From: Acidobacteriaceae bacterium
Lineage (GTDB): Bacteria; Acidobacteriota; Terriglobia; Terriglobales; Acidobacteriaceae
Assembly: GCA_903642225.1 (NCBI GenBank)
Contig: CAHJWI010000024.1
Span: 1-62,153, forward strand
Direction of reading: 5' to 3'
Length of the DNA: 62,153 nt
Below, in pieces: positions 45,326-55,963 of this stretch. Made by a program: the position numbers and the translations under genes. The notes beneath the pieces were generated by a model that saw nothing but the letters and a program-made list of their open reading frames with translations, was not told the DNA's origin and did not search any database. Positions within the stretch are counted from its first letter, which is position 1. The number at the start of each line of letters is the position of its first letter.

Positions 45326-45910
45326 TTATGCGGCGGCGGTTCTGCCTGCAGGTGATGCGCTCAGGCGTTGGGTGACGATCCAGGCGTACTGTGCTGCTGA
45401 AAGGGGCGCCACCCAGGCAACAGAGATGAGGAGGGCGTGGCGGATCATAAGCCAGGGTTGGCGGGGGTAGACGGATTCGATCAGGACGAGGAACACGGTT
45501 GCGATCTGCAGGATTGTGTTGAGTTTGCCAAGCAGGCTGGGGCGGAAGTCGCGCAAGGTGTTGGTGGCGAAGAGCAGCGTGCTGATGAGCAGGATGCCGA
45601 AGTCTCGGGCAAACACCAGCACCGTTACGTAGCGTGGAACCAGGCCCATGTGGGTGACGGTGAGAAAGAGCGTGCTGAGCATGAGCTTGTCGGCGATCGG
45701 GTCAAGATACTGGCCGAGGCGGGTGCTTTGGCCCAGCTTACGGGCGAGCGTGCCGTCCAGCGCGTCCGTGATGCCGGCGAGGATGAACAGGAGCAGCGCG
45801 ATGCGATTGCGGTGATCGAGCAGGTTGATCACCAGGAACGGGATGATGAAGAGCCGCAGGAGCGTGAGCAGGTTGGGTGCAGCGCGAAACTGGAGGAGGA
45901 AGGACTTCAT
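45326..45910 (-). CDS. pgsA: CDP-diacylglycerol-glycerol-3-phosphate 3-phosphatidyltransferase
   Basis: Makes phosphatidylglycerophosphate, the precursor of phosphatidylglycerol and cardiolipin, in the inner membrane. The 194-residue protein begins with NLLTLLRLFIIPFLV and has the CDP-alcohol phosphatase motif DALDGTLARKLGQSTRLGQYLDPIADK with all three aspartates of the signature. Five to six spans. Its start is near MKSFLLQFRAAPN. No partner gene is obvious. Confidence 0.93.
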   Translation of the reverse strand: MKSFLLQFRAAPNLLTLLRLFIIPFLVINLLDHRNRIALLLFILAGITDALDGTLARKLGQSTRLGQYLDPIADKLMLSTLFLTVTHMGLVPRYVTVLVFARDFGILLISTLLFATNTLRDFRPSLLGKLNTILQIATVFLVLIESVYPRQPWLMIRHALLISVAWVAPLSAAQYAWIVTQRLSASPAGRTAAA

Positions 45911-46127
45911 CGTGGGGCCAAGCCGGATGGTAGCGCATCTCGACTCAATCGTGCTCCACTAGCAGGTAGAAGCTGCTACGGAACGACTGTTCTCTCAGCA
46001 CACAGAACTACTTGAGTTCGAGATGTGCCTGCAGCCGCAGCGCGCACCCAAGGACGGTGTCAGCGCCGCCGCGCAGCGCAAGCTCACGGTGACGGTGGTC
46101 GACGTGGACTACCTTAGATCTGCATAT

Positions 46128-48767
46128 TTAGACAGCCACCGGGTCTGGCGTGGAAGACACATCGGCGGTTTGGAAGACGAGCTTACCGCCCTGAGCGTTT
46201 GCCAGCACCCGGTCACCGTGCTTGATTGAACCGTCCAATATGCGCAGCGCCAGCGGGTCCTGCAGCATGCGCTGAATGGCTCGCTTGAGCGGCCGTGCGC
46301 CGTAGGCCCGATCGTATCCCGCGACAAACAACAGTTTGCGCGCACTGTCCGTAAGGTGAAGCGTGATCTTGCGGTTTGCGAGCAGCCGTTCCAAGTCTTT
46401 CAGCCGGAGGTCGACGATGTGGGTCAACTGCTCCTCGCCCAGCGGATGAAAGATGACGATGTCGTCTACGCGGTTGAGGAACTCCGGCCGAAACTGCTTG
46501 CGCAGCTCGTCCATCACACGCGACTTTACATCCTGGAAGCCGTCCGCACTTTCTGCCCACGCGCTGGTCAACAGATGTGCGCCGGTGTTGGACGTCATGA
46601 TGATGACGGTGTTCTTGAACGAGACGGTGCGGCCCTTGCTGTCGGTCAGGCGGCCGTCGTCGAGCACCTGCAGCAGCACGTTGAAGACGTCGGTGTGAGC
46701 TTTCTCGATTTCGTCAAAAAGCACGACGGAGTAGGGGCGGCGACGCACGGCCTCGGTTAGCTGACCGCCTTCGTCGAAGCCGACATACCCGGGAGGCGCG
46801 CCGATAAGCCGGGCCACAGCGTGTTTCTCCATGTACTCGCTCATGTCGATGCGGACCATGGCATTCTCATCGTCGAAAAGGAACTCTGCCAAGGCACGTG
46901 CGGTCTCCGTCTTGCCGACACCGGTGGGGCCAAGGAAGATGAAGCTGCCAATGGGCCTCTTAGGGTCGCTGAGGCCGGCGCGGCTGCGTCGGATCGCGTT
47001 GGCAACCGCATCGATGGCTTCAGCTTGGCCAATGACCCTTTCGCTGAGCCGGCCTTCCATTTGGACCAGCTTCTGCACTTCGCCTTCCAGCATTTTGCTG
47101 ACCGGGATACCGGTCCAGCGGGAGACGATGCCAGCGATGTCATCTTCGTCGACTTCCTCCTTCAGCATGCGTGCGACCGTGCCACTCTTGAGCGCATCCT
47201 GCTCGGCTTCAAGTGTGCGCAACTCCGCTTCGGCTTTCGGCAGGTCGCCGTACTGGATCGCCGCTGCGCGCTCCAGTACGCCGCGGCGGGACTGGTCCTG
47301 CATCTCGAAACGCAAGGCTTCCACCTGTTTTTTGAGTTCGGTGATACGGCCGATACCTTCGCGCTCGTGCTGCCATTTGGCGCGCAGGCCAGCGGCTCGT
47401 TCCTGAAGCTCTGCGAGCTCGCGTTCTACGGCGTGCAGGCGCTCCTGCGAGTTCGCATCGGCCTCCCGCTTCAGCGCTGTGCGCTCAATTTCGAGCGACA
47501 TAGCACGGCGGTCGAGGGCGTCGATCTCCTCCGGTACCGACCCAATCTGGATGGCAAGCGCGGCGGCTGCTTCGTCTACCAGGTCGATGGCCTTGTCCGG
47601 CAGAAAGCGATCGCTGATATAGCGATGGCTTAGCTCCGCCGCCGCGACAATAGCCGCATCCTTGATGCGCACGTTGTGGTGCGCTTCATACTTCTCCTTC
47701 AGGCCGCGCAGGATGGCGACAGTGTCCTCGACGTTCGGTTCACCGACGTACACCTGTTGGAAACGGCGCTCTAACGCAGCATCCTTTTCAATGTATTTAC
47801 GGAACTCCGCCAGCGTGGTCGCGCCAATGGCACGCAGGCCACCGCGAGCGAGCGCCGGCTTCAGCATGTTGCTGGCGTCGATTGCGCCTTCAGATGCACC
47901 CGCGCCAACAAGCGTATGCAGCTCGTCGATGAAGAGGATGATCTGACCATTCGAGTCTTCGATCTCTTTCAAGACGGCCTTCAGGCGTTCTTCAAACTCG
48001 CCGCGGAACTTGGCTCCGGCGAGCATGCTCGCCAGGTCTAGCGAGATCACGCGCTTGTCCTTCAGGCTTTCCGGCACGTCGCCGCTCACGATACGGCGCG
48101 CCAGACCTTCAACAATGGCTGTCTTTCCAACACCGGGTTCGCCGATGAGTGCCGGGTTGTTTTTGGTGCGCCGGGACAGGACCTGGATCACTCGGCGAAT
48201 CTCCTCGTCGCGGCCAATCACCGGGTCGAGTTTCCCTGCGCGCGCCTGTGCGGTTACATCCTTGGCATACTTTTCCAAGGCCTGAAATTTGCCCTCGGGT
48301 GTCTGGTCCGTTACTCGCTGCGACCCGCGCAACTCTGCCAGGGCCTTGAGTACGGCATCGTGCGTGACGTTGGCAGCAGCCAGAGCCAAACCTACAGGTT
48401 CGGTACGTTGGTTGGTTAGTGCCAGCAGCAGATGCTCGGTGCTAACGAACTCATCCTTGAAGTGTCTCGCCTCTTTATCCGCCTGGTCCAGCACACGGCT
48501 TAGAACGGCGCCCGCGCCGGGCATCTGCGTGGCACCCTGTATCTTCGGCAACTTGCCGATGGCACCATTCGCACCGGAGAGCAGTTGCTGTACCGGCGCG
48601 TGGATCTTCTCGAGCACCGGCAGCACAAGGCCGTCCTTGTCCTCCAGCATGGCCGCCAGCAGGTGCATGGGGATGACCTCTGGATTACCGTTTTCCGCAG
48701 CCATACGAGCCGCCGCCTGCAGTGCTTCCTGCGATTTGACTGTGAGCTTTTCCCAATTCATCGCCAT
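46128..48767 (-). CDS. clpB: Disaggregase ClpB
   Basis: Hexameric AAA+ chaperone that rescues aggregated proteins with DnaK. The 879-residue product has the N-domain ([17 protein letters not shown]), NBD1 with Walker [14 protein letters not shown], the coiled-coil M-domain around residues 410-530, and NBD2 with [14 protein letters not shown]. The ending GGKLVF is followed by a short tail. Full length for ClpB. Translation may begin at the ATG at 48767 or at 48761. A small inverted repeat overlapping a purine-rich site lies just upstream. Confidence 0.97.
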   Translation of the reverse strand: MAMNWEKLTVKSQEALQAAARMAAENGNPEVIPMHLLAAMLEDKDGLVLPVLEKIHAPVQQLLSGANGAIGKLPKIQGATQMPGAGAVLSRVLDQADKEARHFKDEFVSTEHLLLALTNQRTEPVGLALAAANVTHDAVLKALAELRGSQRVTDQTPEGKFQALEKYAKDVTAQARAGKLDPVIGRDEEIRRVIQVLSRRTKNNPALIGEPGVGKTAIVEGLARRIVSGDVPESLKDKRVISLDLASMLAGAKFRGEFEERLKAVLKEIEDSNGQIILFIDELHTLVGAGASEGAIDASNMLKPALARGGLRAIGATTLAEFRKYIEKDAALERRFQQVYVGEPNVEDTVAILRGLKEKYEAHHNVRIKDAAIVAAAELSHRYISDRFLPDKAIDLVDEAAAALAIQIGSVPEEIDALDRRAMSLEIERTALKREADANSQERLHAVERELAELQERAAGLRAKWQHEREGIGRITELKKQVEALRFEMQDQSRRGVLERAAAIQYGDLPKAEAELRTLEAEQDALKSGTVARMLKEEVDEDDIAGIVSRWTGIPVSKMLEGEVQKLVQMEGRLSERVIGQAEAIDAVANAIRRSRAGLSDPKRPIGSFIFLGPTGVGKTETARALAEFLFDDENAMVRIDMSEYMEKHAVARLIGAPPGYVGFDEGGQLTEAVRRRPYSVVLFDEIEKAHTDVFNVLLQVLDDGRLTDSKGRTVSFKNTVIIMTSNTGAHLLTSAWAESADGFQDVKSRVMDELRKQFRPEFLNRVDDIVIFHPLGEEQLTHIVDLRLKDLERLLANRKITLHLTDSARKLLFVAGYDRAYGARPLKRAIQRMLQDPLALRILDGSIKHGDRVLANAQGGKLVFQTADVSSTPDPVAV

Positions 48768-48775
48768 AGGTGTAC

Positions 48776-48789
48776 TTGAAATCCTTCAA
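48776..48789 (-). promoter_or_regulatory. Inverted repeat before clpB
   Basis: On the minus strand TTGAA-GGAT-TTCAA forms a five-base stem whose loop and arm hold AAGGA, the only Shine-Dalgarno-like sequence upstream. Distance to the start is 14 bases, longer than ideal. Thermosensor-like control is possible but unproven. Confidence 0.25.
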
Positions 48790-48888
48790 CCGAACCTGCA
48801 CATCTTAAGATGCTGGCCAGCAACGGGAGCTTCATAAAATATGACGACCCGACACTCACATATCCGTTGTCACTCTGGAGCGATGCGC

Positions 48889-48919
48889 AAAAGAATGGCC
48901 CCCGACCATTTCGGGGGCC
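48889..48919 (-). terminator. Terminator of the porin gene
   Basis: GGCCCCCGA and TCGGGGGCC form a nine-base GC-rich stem. On the minus strand it is followed by ATTCTTTT. It lies 47 bases after the porin stop. Confidence 0.8.
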
Positions 48920-48965
48920 TTGCGGAGCAGGGTGACGGTGAGTCCGCGACTCGAGCGGCTGCGTT

Positions 48966-50903
48966 CTACGGAATGTAGTACCGCATACCAACGTGGATCA
49001 TGTTGTCAAGCGCACGTGGGCCGGTGGTGCGGAAGGCCGCCGGCGGTGCGTTTGCCACTGTTCCTGAGACAGCACCGGACCAGAGATTGCGCTGCAGGTA
49101 GCTGTAGGTGAGCTGGTATTGCAGGCGACCGTACTTGGGGCTGTTGACGACGCGGTAGGTTGCGCCGATCATGCCTTCCTGCATGTAGCGCGTGGGTGCT
49201 GCGCAGGTGACAGCGGCGTCGGTTCCGCCGGTGGCCGAAGCAGGGTTCACCGGCAAGGCGTAGCAGCCGGCATTGTTCAGGTTAGGAGCGCCATACCCAA
49301 GCAGCGCGCCGTTGCTGTTGCTGTACACGGTACGCTGGGCATACTCGCCGCCATAGTAGGCATACGTGTCCAGCTTTTTAGTGGGATGTCCCTCCAGGCT
49401 GAACATGCCGTGGTAGTTACGGATGGGCTCCAGCGTGCCATCGGGACGGATGGTAGCGTCAGCGAGCTGGGTAGAACCGTAACGGCCTACACCATCACCG
49501 GCCATAGCCTGCACCGCAACATCGACATATTTGCTGGGTGAGACACGTGCGCTTCCAAAAACACCGCCACCGGTTTTTGTGTCGGAAGTGTAGTTGGCGG
49601 AATAGGTGTAAACGCCACCGGGAGCCGCCGTCGTGGGCGCACTCAGGCTGACGATGGGGTAGTAGAAGTCGCGCAGGAAGCGGGCGAGACCACCCACTTC
49701 AAAGTGGGCCTTGGGCAAGTCGAACGCAGCTTTTACGATCACGTCAGGAGCAACGTTGTTCGCGTAGGTTCCGTTGAAGGCGTTGTACAGGCCGCCATTG
49801 ACCCCGGTACCGGAGAAAAAGAAGTTTGTGGGTACGGCACCAGCGGTTGCGGACGTAGCGGTAAAGTTTGTGATCTGTGCTTCTTCCAGGGACGCGGCGA
49901 GAGTAATGCCACGTTTCTTGAGATCACCAAAGCGCTGCTGCACGCGGATAGCTGGCTGACGCGCCCAACTGAAACCCACCATGTATTGGGAATCGACCGT
50001 GTTGGGCAGCTTTTCCGTACGGGTGTTTGTGCTCAGACCGTCTTCCGTCACCATGGACCACATCTGGCCGCCGGTAACGGCGAAGCCGGCCTTGGTTTCA
50101 GCCTTACCCCAAATCTGACGCTGGCGGAAGGTGTAGCTTTCGGACTGGTTATTGTTGCTGGTGACGCCTGCGCTCAGAAAGTCCGCTTCAAAGTAACCGG
50201 ACAGCTTATACTTGCCGGCATTGCCCTCAAACAAGCCACCTAACCGGCTCTGGCGACCGGTAAAGTTCAACTCGCTGACGTGGCCTTCATTTGCAGACGG
50301 AAACGGGATGGTGTTGAAGGGCGTGTTGATGTCCGAATTGACAGAGCGGTTGCGGTAGACACCTTCAAAGGCGAAGAACGCGACCGGGGTAATGGTCAAT
50401 CCCTTGTAGTGCAGCACCGTGGGCGACTCGATCTGCTCCTGCAGGTCGGTCTTGTTGGTGATGACGGTCTGGGTCAGCCCGTTGTTGGCGACCTGCAGGT
50501 CAGCCACGGTGCTTTGCAGGGCCTGGATCTTGTCGTTGTTTTCCGTGTTGACGGTGTCCAGCTTCTGGGCTTCTGCTGCGGCGATGGTAGCCTGGCTTTG
50601 CGCGGCAGCAGCCGTGGTCTGGGCGTCTGCAAGACGGGTATCACGCTCGGCCACTTGCTGCTTCAGGCTGTCGATCTGCGCCTGCATATCAGCCCGCAAG
50701 AGGCGGATTTGCTCTGCGGTTGCGCTTTCGCGGTGCACGACCGGCCGACGGTGCGCTGCGGTGCGCTTGGCCGTTTTCGTGGTGGTTGTGGTGGTAACGG
50801 CGGTCGGCGACTTTTTAGTGGTGGTCGTCGTTGTGGTCTGTGCCACGGCCGGGATGGATGCCACCAGCACGGACGCGATGGCTAGGTTGAGCGGCTTGGT
50901 CAT
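48966..50903 (-). CDS. Outer-membrane porin, probably phosphate-related
   Basis: A 645-residue protein: signal MTKPLNLAIASVLVASIPAVAQ, a Thr/Lys-rich linker (repeated Thr up to about residue 45), a coiled coil at about 55-150 (SLKQQVAERDTRLA...), and a beta-barrel from about 155 with alternating aromatic patterns, ending in HVGMRYYIP. The coiled coil would trimerise in the periplasm, as in OprB/OprP-like or SLH-type porins. It is the next gene after phoU on the same strand, though a terminator lies between them, so phosphate selectivity is suggested by neighbourhood only. ATG at 50903 has GAGGAG upstream. Confidence 0.78.
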   Translation of the reverse strand: MTKPLNLAIASVLVASIPAVAQTTTTTTTKKSPTAVTTTTTTKTAKRTAAHRRPVVHRESATAEQIRLLRADMQAQIDSLKQQVAERDTRLADAQTTAAAAQSQATIAAAEAQKLDTVNTENNDKIQALQSTVADLQVANNGLTQTVITNKTDLQEQIESPTVLHYKGLTITPVAFFAFEGVYRNRSVNSDINTPFNTIPFPSANEGHVSELNFTGRQSRLGGLFEGNAGKYKLSGYFEADFLSAGVTSNNNQSESYTFRQRQIWGKAETKAGFAVTGGQMWSMVTEDGLSTNTRTEKLPNTVDSQYMVGFSWARQPAIRVQQRFGDLKKRGITLAASLEEAQITNFTATSATAGAVPTNFFFSGTGVNGGLYNAFNGTYANNVAPDVIVKAAFDLPKAHFEVGGLARFLRDFYYPIVSLSAPTTAAPGGVYTYSANYTSDTKTGGGVFGSARVSPSKYVDVAVQAMAGDGVGRYGSTQLADATIRPDGTLEPIRNYHGMFSLEGHPTKKLDTYAYYGGEYAQRTVYSNSNGALLGYGAPNLNNAGCYALPVNPASATGGTDAAVTCAAPTRYMQEGMIGATYRVVNSPKYGRLQYQLTYSYLQRNLWSGAVSGTVANAPPAAFRTTGPRALDNMIHVGMRYYIP

Positions 50904-51100
50904 GAACTCCTCGAAACGCAAGTGGATGCGCACACAGCTTCAGCAGAGAACGTGTGACGCATGGTTTCTCGCGATAGCAGCAGTGTCGCCAGTACGTGTG
51001 AACAGACGGCGAATCAGCTGGAAAACTGGGAGCGATTTTGCCGAAATTCACCAAAGCTTTACACGGCCGATTGGCATAGCGCGAAGCGTTCCTGCGCACG

Positions 51101-51142
51101 AGCAAAAGAGAAAGGGGGGCTGGCGCATACCGCCTCCCCCTT
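51101..51142 (-). terminator. Terminator of the pst-phoU operon
   Basis: On the minus strand GGGGG-A-GGCG and CGCC-A-CCCCC pair around GTAT, followed by CTTTCTCTTTT. Located 29 bases beyond the phoU stop. Confidence 0.75.
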
Positions 51143-51170
51143 CCCTTGTGCAGGCTTGTGTGGCACGTAC

Positions 51171-51830
51171 CTAGTGTGTGCCTCCGTGGCGAATGTCATC
51201 GCCACGCCGCCAAAAGATGACATCTTCTGCGATGTTGGTCGCGTGGTCTGCAACGCGTTCGATGTTGCGTGCAACGATCAGCATGTTCATGGCCTGGGGT
51301 GCGAGCTCAGGCTGGTCGGCGATGAGTTTGCTAAGACTCGTGAAGGCATCCGCATTCATGGTGTCAACCTCGTCATCGAGTGCCAGAACGGAGTTTGCGA
51401 GCTCGGCGTCACCCTCTTGGAAGGCGCGCATGGCGATGGTGAACATCTCGCGTGCGTGGCTGGCGAGCAGGGGAATATCGACCTGGAAGTCAAACGGCCT
51501 GGACGAACGCAGCTCATGCACACGAGTGGCAATGCTGACAGACTGATCGCCAACGCGCTCCAGGTCTGAGTTGATGCGCATGATAGACAAGATAAAACGC
51601 AGGTCAATAGCGGTCGGCTGTTCCAGCGCAAGCAAGTCGATTGCCAGCCGATCGATCTCGCGCTCCATCATGTTGATCTGCACTTCGGCGCCGATGACAC
51701 GCTGGCTCAGGTCGAGATCCGCAGTGCGATAGGCTTCGATCGAATCCGCGAACGAGCGGTCGACCTGGTGAGCCATCGTCATGAGCTGAGCCTTTAATGC
51801 GTCGAGCTGTTGGTGAAAATTGAGACGCAT
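51171..51830 (-). CDS. phoU: Phosphate-specific transport regulator PhoU
   Basis: Cytoplasmic helical protein linking Pst transport to the PhoR kinase. The 219-residue product has the two three-helix repeats, each with the metal-binding pattern (RINSDLERVGDQSVSIA and ARNIERVADHATNIAEDV). Start overlaps the pstB stop by one base (TGATG), as expected of a coupled operon. Last gene of the pst operon before the terminator. Confidence 0.95.
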   Translation of the reverse strand: MRLNFHQQLDALKAQLMTMAHQVDRSFADSIEAYRTADLDLSQRVIGAEVQINMMEREIDRLAIDLLALEQPTAIDLRFILSIMRINSDLERVGDQSVSIATRVHELRSSRPFDFQVDIPLLASHAREMFTIAMRAFQEGDAELANSVLALDDEVDTMNADAFTSLSKLIADQPELAPQAMNMLIVARNIERVADHATNIAEDVIFWRRGDDIRHGGTH

Positions 51831-52588
51831 CAGCCGAACCTCCCAGTGATGTAATCTTCGGTACGCTTGTCGCCGGGATTGGTAAAGATCTTGTCGGTCG
51901 CATCGAACTCGATGAGGTGACCGGAAAGGAAGAAGCCCGTATTTTCAGCCACGCGCGCAGCCTGCTGCATGTTGTGCGTCACGATGACGATGGTGTACTG
52001 ACGCTTGAGCTGGAAGATGAGGTCCTCGATTTTCGAGGTAGACACCGGATCGAGTGCCGAGGCCGGCTCGTCCATGAGCAGAACTTCCGGGTCCACGGCG
52101 AGCGCGCGCGCAATGCAGAGCCGCTGCTGCTGGCCGCCGGAAAGTGACGCACCGGACTTTTTCTTGAGGTCGTCTTTAACCTCGTCCCATAAAGCGGCCT
52201 TTTTCAAGGAACTCTCGACCACCGTGTCAAGTTCACGCTTGTTGCTATAGCCGTTCAACTTCAAGCCGCTGGCGACATTGTCATAAATCGACATGGTGGG
52301 AAATGGGTTTGGCCGCTGAAATACCATGCCAATGCGGCGGCGGATCTCCACCGGCGATGCGTCGGCATAGATGTCGACATCGCCCATACGAACTGTACCG
52401 GTAGCGCGTGCCGTGGGGTTGGTCTCGTGCATGCGGTTGAGGCACCGCACAAAGGTGGATTTGCCGCAGCCGGAAGGGCCGATGAGCGCCGTTGCACGAT
52501 TGGCGGGGATGTTGAGGGTGATGCCCTGAAGGGTATGGGGCGAGCCATACCATGCGTTCAAATCCTTGACTTCAATTCCGACGCCCAC
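51830..52588 (-). CDS. pstB: Phosphate ABC transporter ATPase PstB
   Basis: ATP-binding subunit of the high-affinity phosphate importer. The 252-residue product shows Walker [14 protein letters not shown], the LNRMHE segment typical of PstB, signature [13 protein letters not shown] and Walker [15 protein letters not shown]. It starts with GTG, placed directly after the pstA stop codon. Confidence 0.97.
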   Translation of the reverse strand: MGVGIEVKDLNAWYGSPHTLQGITLNIPANRATALIGPSGCGKSTFVRCLNRMHETNPTARATGTVRMGDVDIYADASPVEIRRRIGMVFQRPNPFPTMSIYDNVASGLKLNGYSNKRELDTVVESSLKKAALWDEVKDDLKKKSGASLSGGQQQRLCIARALAVDPEVLLMDEPASALDPVSTSKIEDLIFQLKRQYTIVIVTHNMQQAARVAENTGFFLSGHLIEFDATDKIFTNPGDKRTEDYITGRFG

Positions 52589-53527
52589 TTAGCTGTTCCC
52601 CTTGAGTACGCCGCGACCGGCAAAGATACGCACCAGCGTGACTGATGCCATGATGAGCACGATAAGAACGAGCGCGCCGGCCCAGGCCAGGCGGTGCCAC
52701 TCGTCGTATGGCGAAACTGCGTAGATGTAGATTTGCAGCGGTAGCGCGGCAATAGGCTGGCCGAGCTTAACGCTCCAGAACTGGTTGCCGAATGCGGTAA
52801 ACAGCAGCGGTGCAGTTTCGCCGGCGACCCTTGAAAACGCCAGCATGCAGCCGGTAATGATCCCCGGTGACGCCGTACGCAAGGCAACGGAGATGGTGGT
52901 GCGCCACTTGGGAATGCCCAGGCCCAGTGCGGCTTCGCGAACCGCACCGGGAACCGTGGCCAGCATCTCTTCCGTAGTCCGGGTAATGGTGGGCACCATC
53001 ATGATAGCGAGCGCGATGCCGCCGGCCATGGCGCTGAAGTGGTGCTGCCGCACCACGATAAGTGAGTACGCGGCGATGCCCATGACGATGGAAGGAACAC
53101 CGTTGAGCACGTCCGCGGTAAATCGGACGAAGTTGGCAAACACGCCGTTGCGGCCGTACTCCGCAAGGTAGACGCCGGCACCGATGCCAACGGGTATGCC
53201 GATGGCGCTCGCGATGGCCAGAACGATACCCGAGCCAACAATGGCGTTTGCCATACCGCCGCCGGCCTCGCCCACCGGCCGCGGAGCCTGGGTAAAGAAG
53301 GCGAAGTTCAGCGAACTGAAGCCCTTGAACAGCAGGTAGCCCAGGATAGCTACGAGCGGTGCAAGCACCACGACTGTCGCAAGGATGGACAAGCCGGTAA
53401 CGCTGTGGTCGATGACGCTGCGAAGCACGTTACGATTACGCCCAGGACCGGTGGATTTGGGTTCAGAGGCGGGTACAGGTCCCGGAGTATTGTCAGGCAG
53501 CGACACGCCTGCCGGTTCGATTGCCAT
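52589..53527 (-). CDS. pstA: Phosphate ABC transporter permease PstA
   Basis: Inner-membrane permease with six spans, 312 residues. The EAA-type loop is visible in REAALGLGIPKWRTTI, with ITGCMLAFSRVAGETAPLLFTAFG after it. A soluble N-terminal 40 residues (Pro/Ser rich) precede the first span. Two bases separate it from the pstC stop. Confidence 0.95.
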   Translation of the reverse strand: MAIEPAGVSLPDNTPGPVPASEPKSTGPGRNRNVLRSVIDHSVTGLSILATVVVLAPLVAILGYLLFKGFSSLNFAFFTQAPRPVGEAGGGMANAIVGSGIVLAIASAIGIPVGIGAGVYLAEYGRNGVFANFVRFTADVLNGVPSIVMGIAAYSLIVVRQHHFSAMAGGIALAIMMVPTITRTTEEMLATVPGAVREAALGLGIPKWRTTISVALRTASPGIITGCMLAFSRVAGETAPLLFTAFGNQFWSVKLGQPIAALPLQIYIYAVSPYDEWHRLAWAGALVLIVLIMASVTLVRIFAGRGVLKGNS

Positions 53528-53529
53528 AA

Positions 53530-54591
53530 TCAGGCCACCCTTGCCGGCGCGCCACGGGTGACGGCCCAGATGAGAAGACGTGCAATTGCATTGACGACGA
53601 TGGTGACGGCGAACAGCGCGAGACCGATCTCAATGAGCGAGCTGAGATACAGATCGCCGGTGGCCTCGGAGAATTCGTTCGCGATAACACTGGCCAGGGT
53701 GTGTGCGGGAGAGAAGAGCGAGTGCGGCACTTCTGCACGGTTGCCGATTAGCATGGTCACCGCCATGGTCTCGCCGAGGGCGCGGCCGAGGCCAAGGATG
53801 ATGGAACCGACGATGCCGATACGCGCATTCCGCAGAACACCGGTGCGGATCATCTCCCACCGCGTTGCACCCAGCGCAAGCACGGCTTCACGTTGCGATG
53901 TGGGCACAGCGCGCATGACGTCTCGGGTCAACGAGGAGATGACAGGAAGGATCATGATGGCAAGGATGATGCCGGCGGTAAGCAAGCCAACGCCGATGTT
54001 GAGGCCGCCAAAGAGGCCAGTCCAACCCAGGTACTTCAGCAGAAACGGACCCACATGGTCCCGGACGAGTGGGACAAGGACAAAGATGCCCCACAGGCCA
54101 TACACAACGCTGGGAATTGCCGCGAGCAGCTCTGTTAGAAACGAGATCGGTCCCTGCAAAAACTTTGGGCAGAGTTCCGTAACAAAGATGGCGACGCCAA
54201 GCGCCAGCGGAACGGCGATGACCAGTGCGATGAGCGAAGACAGCAGGGTACCCACGATAAAGGGCCACGCGCCAAAGAGCCCGCTGACCGGATCCCAATC
54301 CTGGCCCTTGAAGAAGGTAAAGCCGAACTGATGGCGGCTAAGCGCCGAGTTCTGGAACAGCACAAAGATAATCGCCAGCACGATGACAAAGATGCTGACC
54401 GCGCACAGGACCATCACACCGTAAAACAGCAGGTCTACACCCGCGCCACTGCTTCGGCCCATTAAGAAGGTGCGAATGGGCGAGATTGTTTGGGGAATTT
54501 CCTCACCTGGTTCGTCGCGAGCGCCATCGGAATTCTTCGCTGTCGCCAGAACGGCGGGTAGCCGTGTGCGACTCGGCTCTGTATTAATCAT
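53530..54591 (-). CDS. pstC: Phosphate ABC transporter permease PstC
   Basis: The second permease subunit, 353 residues. The ATG at 54591 starts MINTEPSRTR; longer open sequence upstream is not coding. Conserved PstC segments include LLAAIPSVVYGLWGIFVLVP and REAVLALGATRWEMI followed by LGLGRALGETMAV. An extended cytoplasmic N-terminus of about 55 residues precedes the first span. Next to pstS with 151 bases between. Confidence 0.95.
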   Translation of the reverse strand: MINTEPSRTRLPAVLATAKNSDGARDEPGEEIPQTISPIRTFLMGRSSGAGVDLLFYGVMVLCAVSIFVIVLAIIFVLFQNSALSRHQFGFTFFKGQDWDPVSGLFGAWPFIVGTLLSSLIALVIAVPLALGVAIFVTELCPKFLQGPISFLTELLAAIPSVVYGLWGIFVLVPLVRDHVGPFLLKYLGWTGLFGGLNIGVGLLTAGIILAIMILPVISSLTRDVMRAVPTSQREAVLALGATRWEMIRTGVLRNARIGIVGSIILGLGRALGETMAVTMLIGNRAEVPHSLFSPAHTLASVIANEFSEATGDLYLSSLIEIGLALFAVTIVVNAIARLLIWAVTRGAPARVA

Positions 54592-54742
54592 GGTCGGGCC
54601 TTGGGTCCGGGAGTTTAGGGATGCACAGATAGGACAACCAGTTTGAACGAAAGGATGTGCTGCCGGGCCGAATCGTAAGCGTGCAAGTGGCAGGTGCAGC
54701 CGGCGCGACGGAGGATCCGCGCGCCGGCAATGTCCGTACCGA

Positions 54743-55753
54743 TTATTGGATCTGCTTGATGGTCTGGCGAACGCTGGTCTGTACGCCGGCAGGCAGAGCT
54801 GCATAACTCAGGGTTTGAGCTTCAGCTTCGCCGTGATCCAGCATCCAGTTCAGAAACTCCACCAGGATGCGTCCCTTGTTGGGATCTGTTGACTTCACCG
54901 GAATCAGCAACCAGGTGTAGGACGAGATGGGGTAAGTGGTAGCGCCGGGTGCATTGGTAATCGAAACGCGGTAGTCCGCTGGCCCATTCTTCACATTGGC
55001 ACCGGCCGCAGTTACGCCTTCGGTGCTTGCCTTGATGAACTTACCGGCGGCGTTCTTTACCGTTCCGAATTGCATTTTGTTTTGCAAGGCGTAGATCAAC
55101 TCGACATAGCCGATGGAACTCGGCGTCTGCCGCACCATACCGGCAACCCCTTCGTTGCCTTTTTGGCCGATGCCTGTGGGCCACTTTACAGAAGTTGCCT
55201 TACCGACCTTGCCCTGCCAATCGCCGCTTACCTTGCTCAGGTAGTCGGTAAAGATGTATGTTGTGCCGCTGCCGTCGGAACGGTAGACGGGAACGATGGG
55301 GTCGTTGGGCAGGCTCACACCCGGGTTATCCTTGGCGATGCGCGGATCGTTCCAGGTCTTGATCTCGCCCATGTAGATGGCCGCAAGTACGTCGCCGGAG
55401 AAGTTCAGGTCTTTGCTGACGCCTTTCAAGTTATAGACGGGCACAACGGCGCCGAGCACCGTCGGAATATGAAGTGTCTTGACCTTAGCGGCGCGGATCT
55501 GGTCGTCGGTCATGGGGCCGTCGGTTGCGCCGAAGTCGACCGTGCCGTCCGACACCTGGCGGATGCCGCCACCCGAGCCGATGGGCTGATAGTTGATCTT
55601 GAGACCGCCTTTTTGCTGGCTGAACTCATAAAACCACTTGGAATAGATGGGGTTCGGGAAGGTGGCACCCGCGCCGTTCAGGCTCTGTGCACCAGCGGTG
55701 GCGACGACCGAAACCAGGGCGAATGCTCCCGCAACGAGAGATCTCAATTTCAC
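54743..55753 (-). CDS. pstS: Periplasmic phosphate-binding protein PstS
   Basis: Binds phosphate for delivery to PstCA. The 336-residue product begins at a GTG at 55753 with GGAGG six bases upstream. The signal peptide MKLRSLVAGAFALVSVVATAGAQ has no lipobox, so the protein is soluble. Phosphate-site segments: LNGAGATFPNPIYSKW, PIGSGGGIRQV, FGATDGPMT and VYRSDGSGTTYIFTDYLS. First gene of the pst operon, with a Pho-box-like repeat 59-77 bases upstream. Confidence 0.96.
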   Translation of the reverse strand: MKLRSLVAGAFALVSVVATAGAQSLNGAGATFPNPIYSKWFYEFSQQKGGLKINYQPIGSGGGIRQVSDGTVDFGATDGPMTDDQIRAAKVKTLHIPTVLGAVVPVYNLKGVSKDLNFSGDVLAAIYMGEIKTWNDPRIAKDNPGVSLPNDPIVPVYRSDGSGTTYIFTDYLSKVSGDWQGKVGKATSVKWPTGIGQKGNEGVAGMVRQTPSSIGYVELIYALQNKMQFGTVKNAAGKFIKASTEGVTAAGANVKNGPADYRVSITNAPGATTYPISSYTWLLIPVKSTDPNKGRILVEFLNWMLDHGEAEAQTLSYAALPAGVQTSVRQTIKQIQ

Positions 55754-55811
55754 GCAAATCCTCCGAGCGCGCTTTTGGGAGACACACACTCGTCCCAAAC
55801 ATACGGTCAGG

Positions 55812-55830
55812 CTGTTACGGAACTGTAAAT
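55812..55830. promoter_or_regulatory. Pho-box-like direct repeat between pstS and PiT genes
   Basis: CTGTTAC at 55812 and CTGTAAA at 55823 are spaced 11 bases on the + strand; on the pstS strand they read TTTACA and GTAACA. PhoB/PhoP boxes are CTGTCA-like or TTAACA-like direct repeats with an 11-base period. A TATGTT hexamer eight bases downstream on the pstS strand could be the -10. Confidence 0.6.
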
Positions 55831-55963
55831 ACATCGACACAGCCGGGTTATTTCGGCCCAAAGGCTACGTCCTAATTCAGATTCACCGGTCTTTCATCTC
55901 TCATCTCACACCGCCACTTTACGGTAGAGGTGTCCTCACCTAAATTCCTTTCCCAGGTGCCCT

